Shown in pieces: positions 51,680 to 60,692 of a stretch of 64,000 bases of DNA; positions within the stretch are counted from its first letter, which is position 1, and each line of letters begins with the position of its first letter. Made by a program: the position numbers and the translations under genes. The notes beneath the pieces were generated by a model. That model did not search any database. It was given only the letters and a program-made list of their open reading frames with translations, and was not told where the DNA came from. Source of the stretch: Acidobacteriota bacterium (lineage in GTDB: Bacteria > Acidobacteriota > Terriglobia > Bryobacterales > Bryobacteraceae); assembly GCA_026394015.1 (NCBI GenBank), contig JAPKZA010000236.1, positions 1-64,000 on the forward strand. The letters run 5' to 3'.

Positions 51680-53536
51680 ATGCGGCCCATTGGGATTGTT
51701 TTCTACATTTCCACTTTAAGTGGAATGTTTGCGCAGTCAGGAGAAAACTGCACGTTTCAAAGGGATCCGGAGGAGTTTCTGCTGCAGCAGGAGCGAGCTT
51801 TCCGGTCTGTGAACAATCGGACGATGGCTCTGGGGAAGCTGCGCGCCGCTTCCGGAGCCCGGACGGTCAACGCTTGGGACTTGCCCTGGCGGAACATGGT
51901 GGACGAGGAGATTCTGGGCCGACTGGAGAAGGATCGGATCCCGGTGGCCCCGTTGACGACGGATGAAGAGTTTGTCCGGAGAATTTACCTCGATCTCATT
52001 GGGCGGTTGCCGCGTCCGGAAGAGATCACCGCGTTCGTAAAGGATGGGAACGAGGGCAAGCGGGACGGGTTGATTGACCGGCTGCTGTATACCCCCGAGT
52101 TCAGCTACCGATGGGCGGCGTGGCTGGGGGATTTGGTAGGAAACCAGCGGACGGCGACGAATGTGAATCAGCAGAATGATGGCCGGACCGCGCTGCATAA
52201 CTACCTTTTGCAGGCGGTGGCCAAGGAGAAGAGCCTGCGCGAGGTGGCGTGGGATCTGGTGGCCGGATCGGGGAACAACTACGAGAGCGGGCCGGCGAAC
52301 TGGGGCGTACGAACGATTACCCCGGGGGGCCCGGTACAGGACCGTTATGATTCGGCGAATGTTCGGGCGGCGTCGGTGTTTTTGGGGTTGGGGCATTACG
52401 ACTGTTTAACCTGCCACGATGGCCGCCGGCATTTGGACGAACTGAGCCTGTGGGGGAAATCGGTGACGCGGATGGACACGTTCCGCATGGCGGCGCATTT
52501 TTCGCGTCAGAACGTGGCGGGGCGGCCGAACATCGCGGGAGATTTCTTCACTAATAGCTTCGACGTCACAGACCGGGCGACGGGAACCTACGACCTGAAC
52601 ACGAATTTCGGCAATCGGCCGAATCGGGTGCGGGTGGGAACTATTTTGAATGTGACGCCGGAGTTTCGGAACGGGAAGGTGCCGGCGAATGGACAGGGCT
52701 GGCGGGAGGCTTACGCGACGGAGATGGTGAGCGACCCGATGTTTGCGAAGAATTTGGCGAACCGCCTTTTCAAGCAAATTTTTAATCTGGGGTTGGTGGA
52801 GCCGGTGGACCAGTTGGACCCGGCGCGGCTGGATCCGGACCAGGCGCCGCCGGAGCCGTGGAGCTTCCAAACGAAGCATGTCAGGCTGCTCTCGCGACTG
52901 GCAGGGCAATTGGCGGGGACCGATTACAACCTACGGGAGGCGCTGCGGGTGCTGGTTTCTTCGACCAGCTACCAGCTCAGCTCCCGGTACGAGGGCGAAT
53001 GGAAGCCGGACTATGTTCCGCTCTACGCCCGGCACTACGCCCGTAGGCTGGAAGCCGAAGAGCTGCACGATGCGCTGGCGCAGGCCAGCGGGAATCTGCC
53101 GTCCTATACAATCGCCGGGTTTAGTGAACCGGTGAGGAGCGCCTGGGGGCTGCCGGATACGAGCGAGCCGCAGAACAACGCCGGCAATGGGCGCAACTTC
53201 ATGGACGTGTTTCTGCGCGGGAACCGGGATACGCAGGTGAGGCGGCAGGAGGGGTCGATTTTGCAGCAGTTGGCGCTGATGAACGATCAGTTTGTCCGCG
53301 ACCGAATGCGGGTGGCGAGTTCGGCGAACCTGCTGGCGGCATCGCGGATGACGGATGCGAACGCGATTGTGAGCCACCTGTTCCCGCTGTATTTGGGTCG
53401 GGACGCCAATGCGAGCGAGCGCCAGAAGGCGGTGGTTTTTCTTTCGCGGGCGACGACGGCAGCGGCGAAAAACACGGCGATTGAAGATCTGGCGTGGACG
53501 CTGATCAACAAGATCGATTTTCTTTACAGCTATTGA
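51680..53536 (+). CDS. DUF1549/DUF1553-type secreted protein with a CxxCH site
   Basis: I start at ATG 51680 (618 residues, GAGG at 51671-51674 as ribosome-binding site). After a signal (MRPIGIVFYISTLSGMFAQ) comes the DUF1549 region (VDEEILGRLEKDRIPVAPLTTDEEFVRRIYLDLIGRLP) with one CLTCH motif (C242, C245, H246), where a c-type heme could attach. The DUF1553 region follows (FAKNLANRLFKQIFNLGLVEPVDQLDPA, LVSSTSYQLSSRY). It ends 12 bases before a DUF1501 gene, its usual partner. Function unknown; the pair is typical of planctomycetes and acidobacteria. Confidence 0.85.
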   Translation: MRPIGIVFYISTLSGMFAQSGENCTFQRDPEEFLLQQERAFRSVNNRTMALGKLRAASGARTVNAWDLPWRNMVDEEILGRLEKDRIPVAPLTTDEEFVRRIYLDLIGRLPRPEEITAFVKDGNEGKRDGLIDRLLYTPEFSYRWAAWLGDLVGNQRTATNVNQQNDGRTALHNYLLQAVAKEKSLREVAWDLVAGSGNNYESGPANWGVRTITPGGPVQDRYDSANVRAASVFLGLGHYDCLTCHDGRRHLDELSLWGKSVTRMDTFRMAAHFSRQNVAGRPNIAGDFFTNSFDVTDRATGTYDLNTNFGNRPNRVRVGTILNVTPEFRNGKVPANGQGWREAYATEMVSDPMFAKNLANRLFKQIFNLGLVEPVDQLDPARLDPDQAPPEPWSFQTKHVRLLSRLAGQLAGTDYNLREALRVLVSSTSYQLSSRYEGEWKPDYVPLYARHYARRLEAEELHDALAQASGNLPSYTIAGFSEPVRSAWGLPDTSEPQNNAGNGRNFMDVFLRGNRDTQVRRQEGSILQQLALMNDQFVRDRMRVASSANLLAASRMTDANAIVSHLFPLYLGRDANASERQKAVVFLSRATTAAAKNTAIEDLAWTLINKIDFLYSY

Positions 53537-53548
53537 GGAGCGACGACC

Positions 53549-54931
53549 ATGGCGAAAGATAAATTTGGATTGGATTGGACGGGCGTCACGGGGCGGCATT
53601 TCTGGAAGGGGCCGCAGTTGGGACGGCGGATGTTTTTCCGCCATCTAGGGGCCGGGCTGGGCGGATATTTCTTGATGCCCGGACGGCCCATGGAGACGGT
53701 GGCGAAGGCGGCGGTACGGACGCAGGGCAAGGCGAAGAACTGCATTTTTATTCTGATGAACGGGGGGCCGAGCCACACCGACACTTTCGATTTGAAAGTC
53801 GGGGCGTGGACGCCGGCGGCGTTTAACGCGACGAGTTACGACGGGGTGATGTGGCCGCAGGGGCTGTTCCCGAAGCTGGCGGAGCAGATCGACAATTTCG
53901 CGCTGGTGCGGTCGATTAAGAGCTGGAACGCGGCGCATGGGTTGGCGCAATCGTGGTTGCAGATTGGGCGGAATCCGCTTTCGGGGTTGTCGAAGATCGC
54001 GCCGCATATCGGTTCGATCGTGGCGCTGGAGTTGGGGGCGCAGTCGGCCAATCGAACGATGCCGGCGTTTGTCTCGCTGAACACGGGTAACGGGCCGGCG
54101 CAGGGCTACCTGCCACCGGAGCACGCTCCGTTTTACGTGAATCCGGGTGGGGCGGGGCTGGCGAATACGACGCACTTTGACGGGCAACCGGCTTATGATC
54201 GGCGGGTGAATCTGCTCGTCGATATGGACACGGAGTTGCGGAGTTCCGGGGAGTTGGGAGCGTCGGCGATTGAGAACGCCAAGTGGGGCGAGGCGGCGCG
54301 GAAGCTGATGTACAACCCGGAGGTGGCGCGGACGTTTACCTTCGACAACACGGAGCGGCTGCGCTACGGGAACTCCGGGTTCGGCAGCGCTTGCATCACG
54401 GCCAAGAATTTGTTGAAAGCGAATATGGGGACGCGCTTTGTGCAGATCACGGTGGGCGGCTGGGATATGCATACGAACATCTACACGGGAGGCTTGAACC
54501 CGGGCAATGTAAATTCGGTGGGGCGGCAGTTTGACACCGCTCTGGGGACGCTGCTGGGGGATTTGAAGCAGGACGGGATGCTGGATCAGACGCTGGTGGT
54601 GGCGATGGGCGAGTTTGGCCGAACGTTGAGCACACCGAACCAGACCGCCGGACGGGACCATTTTCTGCAGCAGGCCGCGCTGGTGGCCGGGGCGGGGATC
54701 CAAGGGCGCCGCGCGATTGGGTCGACGGACGAGCGCGGCGGAGCGACGATTGAGCCTGGTTGGGCGAGGGAGCGGGACATTCGGGCCGAAGACCTGGAAG
54801 CGACGATCTACTCCGCGCTCGGCATCGACTGGACGACCATACGGCGAGATGACCCACTGGGACGTGGGTTCGAATACGTGCCGTTTTCGAGCCAGGACCT
54901 GTATGGACCGATCGACTCGCTTTGGGGTTAA
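53549..54931 (+). CDS. DUF1501 protein, second copy in the window
   Basis: 460 residues. It begins in the cytosol-like KFGLDWTGVTGRHFWKGPQLGRRMFFRHLGAGLGGYFL, with paired arginines before a hydrophobic stretch (Tat-like), then the DUF1501 core: NCIFILMNGGPSHTDTFDLKVG, FVQITVGGWDMHTNIYTGGLNPGN, LVVAMGEFGRTLSTPNQTAGRDH and a closing YVPFSSQDL. It is paired with the DUF1549/1553 gene, unlike the other DUF1501 gene at 27800-29143, which is paired with DUF1800. Confidence 0.85.
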   Translation: MAKDKFGLDWTGVTGRHFWKGPQLGRRMFFRHLGAGLGGYFLMPGRPMETVAKAAVRTQGKAKNCIFILMNGGPSHTDTFDLKVGAWTPAAFNATSYDGVMWPQGLFPKLAEQIDNFALVRSIKSWNAAHGLAQSWLQIGRNPLSGLSKIAPHIGSIVALELGAQSANRTMPAFVSLNTGNGPAQGYLPPEHAPFYVNPGGAGLANTTHFDGQPAYDRRVNLLVDMDTELRSSGELGASAIENAKWGEAARKLMYNPEVARTFTFDNTERLRYGNSGFGSACITAKNLLKANMGTRFVQITVGGWDMHTNIYTGGLNPGNVNSVGRQFDTALGTLLGDLKQDGMLDQTLVVAMGEFGRTLSTPNQTAGRDHFLQQAALVAGAGIQGRRAIGSTDERGGATIEPGWARERDIRAEDLEATIYSALGIDWTTIRRDDPLGRGFEYVPFSSQDLYGPIDSLWG

Positions 54932-54947
54932 CGGGACTCTTGATGAG

Positions 54948-55343
54948 CTAGCGGCGCTTGGGGGCGGGCTTGCGGAGGATGCTGATGGCCCCGAGAACGG
55001 TGGCCATCGCGCCGAGCAGTAGGAAGAGGGACGCCTTTAGATCATCCGGGCCATCGTAGTAGCGGGTGGCCCAGAGGCCGCGGCCGATGAGGCCAACGAC
55101 AGCGAGGGTCCAGGCTAAAAACATCAATCCCATTCTGCCAGTCGCCGCGAGGCCTGTTGCAATCAGTCCAAAAGCCGATAATAGAAAGAGCGACCATTGC
55201 AGCTCCCAGCCACTCCAGGGGAGCACATCAATCGACATCGAAGTACTGCCCACGAGCCATCCCACAAACGCCATGGCGAAGCAGAACAGACAAAGGACCC
55301 CATGAAAGAGCACACTATAACCGCGCAAGAGAGCTTGAACCAT
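54948..55343 (-). CDS. Small four-helix membrane protein
   Basis: 131 residues from ATG 55343. Four hydrophobic helices (VLFHGVLCLFCFAMAFVGWLVG, LQWSLFLLSAFGLIATGLAA, LMFLAWTLAVVGLIGRGLWA, LFLLLGAMATVLGAISIL) and a basic C-terminal end. I recognise no family. It is divergent from the S41 peptidase gene, whose likely start overlaps it by 42 bases. Confidence 0.55.
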   Translation of the reverse strand: MVQALLRGYSVLFHGVLCLFCFAMAFVGWLVGSTSMSIDVLPWSGWELQWSLFLLSAFGLIATGLAATGRMGLMFLAWTLAVVGLIGRGLWATRYYDGPDDLKASLFLLLGAMATVLGAISILRKPAPKRR

Positions 55344-57104
55344 CAATTTATTCCTTCGAGCAAAGGGTTATTGTACCAGCGCTTGGGCCATTTGGTGCGC
55401 TCTTGTCTGCTGATGGCCGCGGCCTGCGGGCCGGCGGCGGCGCAATTGACGGTGGAGCAGAAGTTGGCGGACTTCCAGACGGTGGTCGCGTTGTATGCCA
55501 AGCAGTATGCGCCCTACGAGTGGAAGCTCGAGACGGAGAAGTTCGACCTGTACAACGTCGCGCCGTGGGTGGACCGGATCCGGAAGACGACCGACGATTT
55601 GGAGTATTTGCAGACGCTTTCCGAGTACGTCGCGGGGTTGAACGATATTCATTCCTCGTACGTGACGAAGTCGACGTTTATCGCCGATCTGCACATCTAC
55701 ACGGACATCTACGACGGCAAAGTTTTGATCGAGCAGATTGACCGGGCCTACCTGCCGGTATCGCGGTTTCCGTTTGAGGTGGGGGACGAGGTTGTTTTGT
55801 TCGATGGTCGGCCGGTGATGGAGGTGGTGCGGGAGATTGCGCGGGGCGTGAAGTTTGCCAATGAGCGCTCGACGTTGCGCTACGCCACCGATCTCCTGGT
55901 GTATCGGGATCAGTCACAACTGCCGCTGGCGAGCCGTGTGGCCGACACGGCGACGATCGTGGTTCGGAAGGTGGACGGTAGCGAGTCCAGCCATACGATT
56001 CGGTGGGACAAGTCCGGGTATCCGGTGACGAAGTTAGGGCCGGTGCCGAACGTCCGCTTCGCGGCGGCGGCGAGGCCGAGCGCCGATGAAACCGAAGATC
56101 GGCCGTTAGAAATGAATGCGGCGCGGCGGCTGCGGGCCCGGTTGCAGCAGAACGTGGTACCGGCGGCGGGGCGGCATCTGACCGGGTTTGGAGCGCGGGC
56201 CCCGATCTTCCGGCTACCGGCGAATTTTGTCCAACGGTTGGGCCGGAACCGGGCGGACTACTTTTACTCTGGGACCTACGTGGCGGAGGGAAAACGGATC
56301 GGCTACATCCGCATTTCCGATTTCCAGCCGACGGACTTTAGCCTTCTGTTCCTGCCGCTACGGCAATGGGCGACGGAGATCGCGTTTTTGAAGGCGAACA
56401 CCGATGGGCTTGTCGTCGACGTGATGCGGAACCCGGGCGGTTATGGTTGCTACGGCGCCGACCTGATGGGATATTTGACGACCAAGCGGTATTTCACGTT
56501 TGGGAACGAGATCCGGTCGACGCTCGATTGGGTGCAGGCGTTCTACGATTCGGCGCAATTGACCGTCGACGATGGTCTGGAGCCCTGGGAGGTGATCATG
56601 CTGGGGAATGCGTACAAGGACGTTGTGACCGCGTATGGAGAGAATCGGGGGCGGACGGGTCCGGTGGCGATTTGCGGAGCGTCCTTAGAGGCGGACCCGG
56701 TGGTGGATCGACTCTTCCAGCCGATCGGCTACGACAAACCGATGTTGCTGTTGACGGACGAGTTCACCACCTCGGCGGGCGATATTTTTGCTTCGATGGC
56801 GCAGGACAATGGCATCGCGACGCTCTACGGATATCGGACAGCGGGGGCGGGAGGCGCGACAACCGAGAACGTGGCGGGCTTTTACTCCGAGGGCAGCGCG
56901 CGGACGACCGTTGCGATGTTGACCCGGGCGAAAGCGTACACCGCGCCGGGCTATCCGACCTCGATTTATATGGAAAATATTGGGATTCAACCGGAGATGC
57001 CGGTCGATTATATGACGCGGGAAAACCTTCTGAATCGGGGGGCTGGCTACGTCGACGGGTTCAGCAAGGCCATTGTGGGGCTCATTATCCAAACGGGCCT
57101 ATAG
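55302..57104 (+). CDS. Secreted S41-family (C-terminal processing) peptidase
   Basis: I give ATG 55302 (AAAGGA at 55292-55297 as ribosome-binding site), with a GTG at 55395 as an alternative that would make a shorter signal (VRSCLLMAAACGPAAA). About 600 residues: an N-terminal S41-associated region, a PDZ-like segment around FPFEVGDEVVLFDGRPVMEVV, and the tail-specific protease core with VDVMRNPGGYGCYGADLM and LLTDEFTTSAGDIFASM, where the Ser of TSAGD is the nucleophile. The hydrophobic leader suggests an exported peptidase. Confidence 0.75.
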   Translation: MKEHTITAQESLNHQFIPSSKGLLYQRLGHLVRSCLLMAAACGPAAAQLTVEQKLADFQTVVALYAKQYAPYEWKLETEKFDLYNVAPWVDRIRKTTDDLEYLQTLSEYVAGLNDIHSSYVTKSTFIADLHIYTDIYDGKVLIEQIDRAYLPVSRFPFEVGDEVVLFDGRPVMEVVREIARGVKFANERSTLRYATDLLVYRDQSQLPLASRVADTATIVVRKVDGSESSHTIRWDKSGYPVTKLGPVPNVRFAAAARPSADETEDRPLEMNAARRLRARLQQNVVPAAGRHLTGFGARAPIFRLPANFVQRLGRNRADYFYSGTYVAEGKRIGYIRISDFQPTDFSLLFLPLRQWATEIAFLKANTDGLVVDVMRNPGGYGCYGADLMGYLTTKRYFTFGNEIRSTLDWVQAFYDSAQLTVDDGLEPWEVIMLGNAYKDVVTAYGENRGRTGPVAICGASLEADPVVDRLFQPIGYDKPMLLLTDEFTTSAGDIFASMAQDNGIATLYGYRTAGAGGATTENVAGFYSEGSARTTVAMLTRAKAYTAPGYPTSIYMENIGIQPEMPVDYMTRENLLNRGAGYVDGFSKAIVGLIIQTGL

Positions 57105-57124
57105 GCTAGGGTAGGATAGGGTAG

Positions 57125-57163
57125 TTGCGCTAAGGTTTCAGGTCTCTTACAATCGTTCGAACG
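57125..57163 (+). promoter_or_regulatory. Promoter of hrcA with a palindrome at the start site
   Basis: TTGCGC (57125-57130) and TACAAT (57148-57153) are separated by 17 bases, a good sigma-70-type promoter. CGTTCGAACG (57154-57163) is a perfect 10-base palindrome that spans the predicted start at about 57160. The ATG at 57168 would then have only about 8 leader bases and no SD. No CIRCE element is visible. Confidence 0.6.
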
Positions 57164-57167
57164 CACT

Positions 57168-58202
57168 ATGGTGAATCGGTCGCAATATGTGGAGCGGTCT
57201 CGCTCGATACTGCACTCGATTGTGGAATCCTACATCGAGACCGGTGAACCTGTGGCTTCACGGACGATTGCCAAACTAGGGGGGCATTTGAGCCCGGCGA
57301 GCATCCGCAACGTGATGGCGGATCTGTTCGATGAGGGGTATCTGGCGCAGCCGCATACTTCGGCGGGACGCATTCCCACCGTGAAGGCGTTTCGAAGCTA
57401 CGTGCAGACCTTGGCCACCCGTCGGCTTTCGCTGGTGGATGTGCAGCGGATGCGGGCTGAGTTAGGCCGGGCCGAGGGCATGGAAGGGCGAATGGAGATG
57501 TCGAGCCATCTGCTGACGGAGATGACCAACAACGTGGGGATTACGGCCTCCATTCCATCGCAGTCGCAGACGCTGGCGCAGATTGAACTGTTGCTGCTGG
57601 CGGATCGGCGGGTGTTGATGGTGGTGGAGACGCGGGATTACCGGGTGAGCAACCGGGTGGTGGGTCTGGATCGTTCAACGACGCAGGACGAACTGAACAC
57701 GGTTCGGAACTACTTCAACGAGAACTTCGCCGGTTGGACGCTTTCCCGGATTCACGTCGAACTCCGCCAACGGTTGGCCGAAGAGCGGGCGATGTACGAC
57801 GCGATGCTGCAGCGGTTGGAGATGCTGTATCAGAAGGGACTGCTGGATGTAGGTTTGAAGCCGCAGGTCCATTTGGAGGGCACTTCGAATCTTTTCCTGA
57901 TCGATCTTTCGCTCGACAAGGAAAAGCTGCGGGATTTGTTTCGGACGCTCGAAGAGAAGCAGCGGTTGCTGGCTCTGCTGGATCGTTTTCTGGAAGCGGC
58001 GCCGGGCGAGGTGGGCGTGCAGGTGGGGTTGGGCGAGGTGCATTCGAGCATGGAAGAGTTGAGCTTGATCGGCCTGACGGTGACGCTGCCCACGGGGCTG
58101 TCGACCAAGTTCGCCGTCCTGGGGCCGATGCGGATGGACTACAGCCAGGTGATCGCGGCGGTGTCCGAAGTCGGCGCGACGGTGGAAGCGCTTTCGGCCT
58201 AA
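57168..58202 (+). CDS. hrcA: HrcA heat-inducible transcription repressor
   Basis: 344 residues. The N-terminal winged helix shows SILHSIVESYIETGEPVASRTIAK and LSPASIRNVMADLFDEGYLAQPHTSAGRIPT, the HrcA hallmark. The rest is the GAF-like HrcA domain ending VTLPTGLSTKFAVLGPMRMDYSQVI. It is first in an hrcA-grpE-dnaJ operon. HrcA normally represses groE and dnaK operons through a CIRCE palindrome; none is seen in front of this gene, so autoregulation is not supported here. Confidence 0.95.
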   Translation: MVNRSQYVERSRSILHSIVESYIETGEPVASRTIAKLGGHLSPASIRNVMADLFDEGYLAQPHTSAGRIPTVKAFRSYVQTLATRRLSLVDVQRMRAELGRAEGMEGRMEMSSHLLTEMTNNVGITASIPSQSQTLAQIELLLLADRRVLMVVETRDYRVSNRVVGLDRSTTQDELNTVRNYFNENFAGWTLSRIHVELRQRLAEERAMYDAMLQRLEMLYQKGLLDVGLKPQVHLEGTSNLFLIDLSLDKEKLRDLFRTLEEKQRLLALLDRFLEAAPGEVGVQVGLGEVHSSMEELSLIGLTVTLPTGLSTKFAVLGPMRMDYSQVIAAVSEVGATVEALSA

Positions 58203-58242
58203 CAGGCGAAAGCCGAGATACACTGAAAGGGTGAGTGTTGAA

Positions 58243-58746
58243 ATGGATAATGAAGAGGTCATGTCCGGCGAGCCTGTGTCGTCGGAAGCGAGCGCGAGTC
58301 TGATCGCCGAGCGCGACGCGTTGTTGGCGGAGAAGAGTGAGTTGCAGAATCAGATGCTCCGTCAGCGAGCCGATTTTGAAAACTCGCGCCGCCGGGCGGA
58401 GCGGGAGAGGATGGAATCGAGCGAGTATTCGGCGATGGAGGCGGTTCGCGCCATCGTGCCGGTGCTTGATGATTTTGAACGGGCGTTAGGGGTGCCGTGC
58501 ACCGACGCCGAATATGTCCGCGGGATGGAGCTGATCTATCAACGGACGCTGGATACGTTGAAGAAGCTAGGCCTGGAGCCGCTCGAAGCGGTGGGTGCCA
58601 AGTTTGACCCGCACTTGCACCATGCGATCGACATGGTGACGACCGAAGAAGCGGAAGATCAGACGATTTTGAGCGTGTTTCAGCGCGGGTATAACTTTAA
58701 GGGTCGTTCGCTGCGGCCGGCCATGGTGAGGGTTGCTGTCCGGTGA
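58243..58746 (+). CDS. grpE: GrpE nucleotide exchange factor
   Basis: 167 residues from ATG 58243; a GTG at 58231 is possible but has its SD-like AAAGG directly against it. A long N-terminal coiled coil (ERDALLAEKSELQNQMLRQRADFENSRRRAERERMESSEY) leads to the GrpE four-helix bundle and beta domain (VPVLDDFERALG, LGLEPLEAVGAKFDPHLHHAIDMV). It releases ADP from DnaK. The stop overlaps the dnaJ start (GTGA at 58743-58746). Confidence 0.9.
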   Translation: MDNEEVMSGEPVSSEASASLIAERDALLAEKSELQNQMLRQRADFENSRRRAERERMESSEYSAMEAVRAIVPVLDDFERALGVPCTDAEYVRGMELIYQRTLDTLKKLGLEPLEAVGAKFDPHLHHAIDMVTTEEAEDQTILSVFQRGYNFKGRSLRPAMVRVAVR

Positions 58747-59870
58747 GTAAGCGCGACTATTACGAAGTTCTGGGGCTGGCGAAGGGTGCCGATGAGGCAT
58801 CGTTGAAGGCGTCCTATCGGAAGTTGGCGATGCAGCACCATCCAGACCGGAATCCGGGTGACAAGGCGGCCGAGGAGAAGTTCAAGGAAGCGGCAGAAGC
58901 CTACGGCGTACTGGCCGATGCGCAGAAGAGGGCGGCGTACGATCGTTTCGGCCACCAAGGCGTGGCGGGAGCAGCGGGCGGCGGACAGGGCTTCGACCCG
59001 GAGACCTTCGGGGATTTCAGCGACATTCTGGGCGACTTCTTTGGCTTCGGCGATTTGTTTGGCGGAGGGAAGCGGGGCGGTGGGCGGACGCGGGCGCGGC
59101 AAGGCGAGCACCTTCGGTACGACCTGGAGATCACGCTCGAAGATACGATTCGCGGCATGAGCGCGGAAATTCAGGTGCCGCGCGCCGAGCAGTGTGGGCT
59201 GTGTAAAGGGACCGGAGCGGATGCCAACGACGGTCTGACGCAGTGCGCGACGTGTAAAGGCAAGGGCGAAGTACTGCTGCAGCAGGGCTTCCTGACGATT
59301 CGGCAGAATTGCCGGACGTGTTCCGGCCGGGGGCAACTGATTCGCAAGGCTTGTCCGAAGTGCGCCGGCGAAGGGTTTCAGCGAGTGGACCGGAAGTTGC
59401 GGGTGACGATTCCGCCGGGCGTTGACAACGGTACGCGGCTCAGGCTGGCCAACGAAGGGCAGTCCGGTTCGAACGGTGGTCCGTCGGGCGATTTGTTTGT
59501 GGTGCTGCTGATCAAGGAGCATGCCGTTTTTGAGCGTCGGGAGAACGACCTGCATTGCACGGTGTCTATCAACGTGGCGCAGGCGGCGTTGGGGACGGAG
59601 TTGGACGTTTTGACCTTCGACGGCCTGGAGCGGGTGAAGATTCCCGAGGGCGCTCAGCATGGCGAGCAGGTTCGGGTACGCGGTAAAGGTGTGCCGTATT
59701 TGAATTCGGGCGGCCGTGGCGACGTGATTGTGAACGTGAGCGTGAAGGTTCCCGGCAAGCTGTCGCGGGAGCAGCGGAAGCTGTTTGAGCAGTTGCGGGA
59801 GATTCTGCCGACGGATACGGAACCGCAGGAACGGGGCTTGTTCGACAAAGTGAAAGACTACTTCATGTAG
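58743..59870 (+). CDS. dnaJ: DnaJ chaperone
   Basis: 375 residues from GTG 58743. J domain at 1-70 with HPD at 33-35; Gly/Phe-rich linker at about 75-115; four CxxCxGxG zinc motifs starting at Cys151, Cys168, Cys190 and Cys204; a C-terminal peptide-binding region (PPGVDNGTRLRLANEGQSG, VRGKGVPYLNSGGRGDVIV). The full type I architecture delivers substrate to DnaK and stimulates its ATPase. dnaK is not in the window, which is a split arrangement. Confidence 0.95.
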   Translation: MSKRDYYEVLGLAKGADEASLKASYRKLAMQHHPDRNPGDKAAEEKFKEAAEAYGVLADAQKRAAYDRFGHQGVAGAAGGGQGFDPETFGDFSDILGDFFGFGDLFGGGKRGGGRTRARQGEHLRYDLEITLEDTIRGMSAEIQVPRAEQCGLCKGTGADANDGLTQCATCKGKGEVLLQQGFLTIRQNCRTCSGRGQLIRKACPKCAGEGFQRVDRKLRVTIPPGVDNGTRLRLANEGQSGSNGGPSGDLFVVLLIKEHAVFERRENDLHCTVSINVAQAALGTELDVLTFDGLERVKIPEGAQHGEQVRVRGKGVPYLNSGGRGDVIVNVSVKVPGKLSREQRKLFEQLREILPTDTEPQERGLFDKVKDYFM

Positions 59871-59907
59871 AGCGCCGTGAGGTTTGGTAGACTGGTATTC
59901 GTCATGC

Positions 59908-59997
59908 GGTGAGGTGCGAGAGTGGTTGAATCGAGCAGTCTCGAAAACTGCCGTACCTTTACGGGTACCGTGGGTTCAAATCCCACCCTCACCGCCA
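59908..59997 (+). tRNA. tRNA-Ser (anticodon CGA)
   Basis: A 7-pair acceptor stem GGTGAGG/CCTCACC (59908-59914 with 59987-59993), G discriminator and encoded CCA (59995-59997). The anticodon stem GCAGT/ACTGC holds loop CTCGAAA, giving CGA for TCG codons. The long variable arm (CCGTACC...GGTACCG) is a class II serine feature, and the T loop GGTTCAAATCC is canonical. The adjacent downstream DNA holds a degraded integrase, so this tRNA is the likely attachment site of an old island. Confidence 0.95.
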
Positions 59998-60063
59998 TAA
60001 CAGTTTAGGCAGAAGGACCTGACCCAGGGTGCAGTGGCGTGCTGGCTTGTTGAAAGTGTGGGC

Positions 60064-60340
60064 ACCCATGCGCGGCTCACCCTCTACCGTAGGCATCGCA
60101 AGGAATGCGAAGGCGACTACGCGGAAGACTCGAGCTCCAGCGAGTTTGAGGAAGCGGGGAGTTGGGACGGGAAGCCCTTCCGGACGCCCGTGCCGGAGCC
60201 GACCGTAACGTCGCAGTCCCGCGTGACGATCTCAGGACGCCGTCAACGTGGACCTGACTTTGGGGGAGACGGAGAAGATTGAGGCTTCCACGCTCCGCAA
60301 GTACACTCACGACGGTCCCGGAACATCGTGGGTATGTAAT
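60064..60340 (+). pseudogene. N-terminal remnant of a tyrosine recombinase
   Basis: The frame around 60064-60250 reads LTLYRRHRKECEGDYAEDSSSSEFEE, then AGSWDGKPF and VTSQSRVTIS. After a one-base frameshift near 60240 it reads AVNVDLTLGETEKIEASTLRKYTHDG. These pieces follow the order of the N-terminal region of acidobacterial tyrosine recombinases: the RRHR-x-x-C motif, a deleted CxCP-type segment, then the core-binding helices. The C-terminal catalytic half is absent. It lies 67 bases from the tRNA-Ser 3' end, as expected for an integrated element. Confidence 0.6.
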
Positions 60341-60416
60341 GCTCGACCAGCCCAAGGCCTGCGGAGGTTGATGCGTTCTATGGTGGCATCAAGCGCAGCG
60401 TGCGCGCGGACAGTTT

Positions 60417-60668
60417 TTGCAGGCCACGCTGACGGCTGTGGCGGCTGCGGCGACGATTGCGCGGGACGGGACCACGACGCTGTCGGCGACGGGTGGGTCG
60501 GGTGGTGGGGCGGTGACGTATGCGGTAACGGCGGGCGGGGCGAACTGCACCCTCAGCGGTTCTAAGCTGACGGGCAAAGCGGTTGGCACCTGCACGGTGA
60601 CAGCAACCAAGGTGGCCAATAGCAACTACAATGCAGCCACCGCGGGGGTGACGATTACGGTCCAGTAG
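60417..60668 (+). pseudogene. C-terminal Ig-like repeat fragment of a large surface protein
   Basis: The frame starts inside a domain and encodes one complete bacterial Ig-like module: TIARDGTTTLSATGGSGGGAVTYAVTAGGANCTLSG, then GKAVGTCTVTATKVANSNYNAATAGVTITVQ and a stop. This strand pattern, with the CTVTATK stretch, is a repeat unit of large adhesin-like or calcium-dependent proteins, where it is usually the last unit. No signal or earlier repeats survive. Read as a rearranged tail joined to the integrase relic. Confidence 0.55.
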
Positions 60669-60692
60669 CCCTTTCCAGCGGCCTGAGAACAG

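Noticed and set aside
57100-57170. CIRCE element upstream of hrcA
   Set aside because: No TTAGCACTC-N9-GAGTGCTAA-like repeat is present; only the short palindrome CGTTCGAACG is visible.
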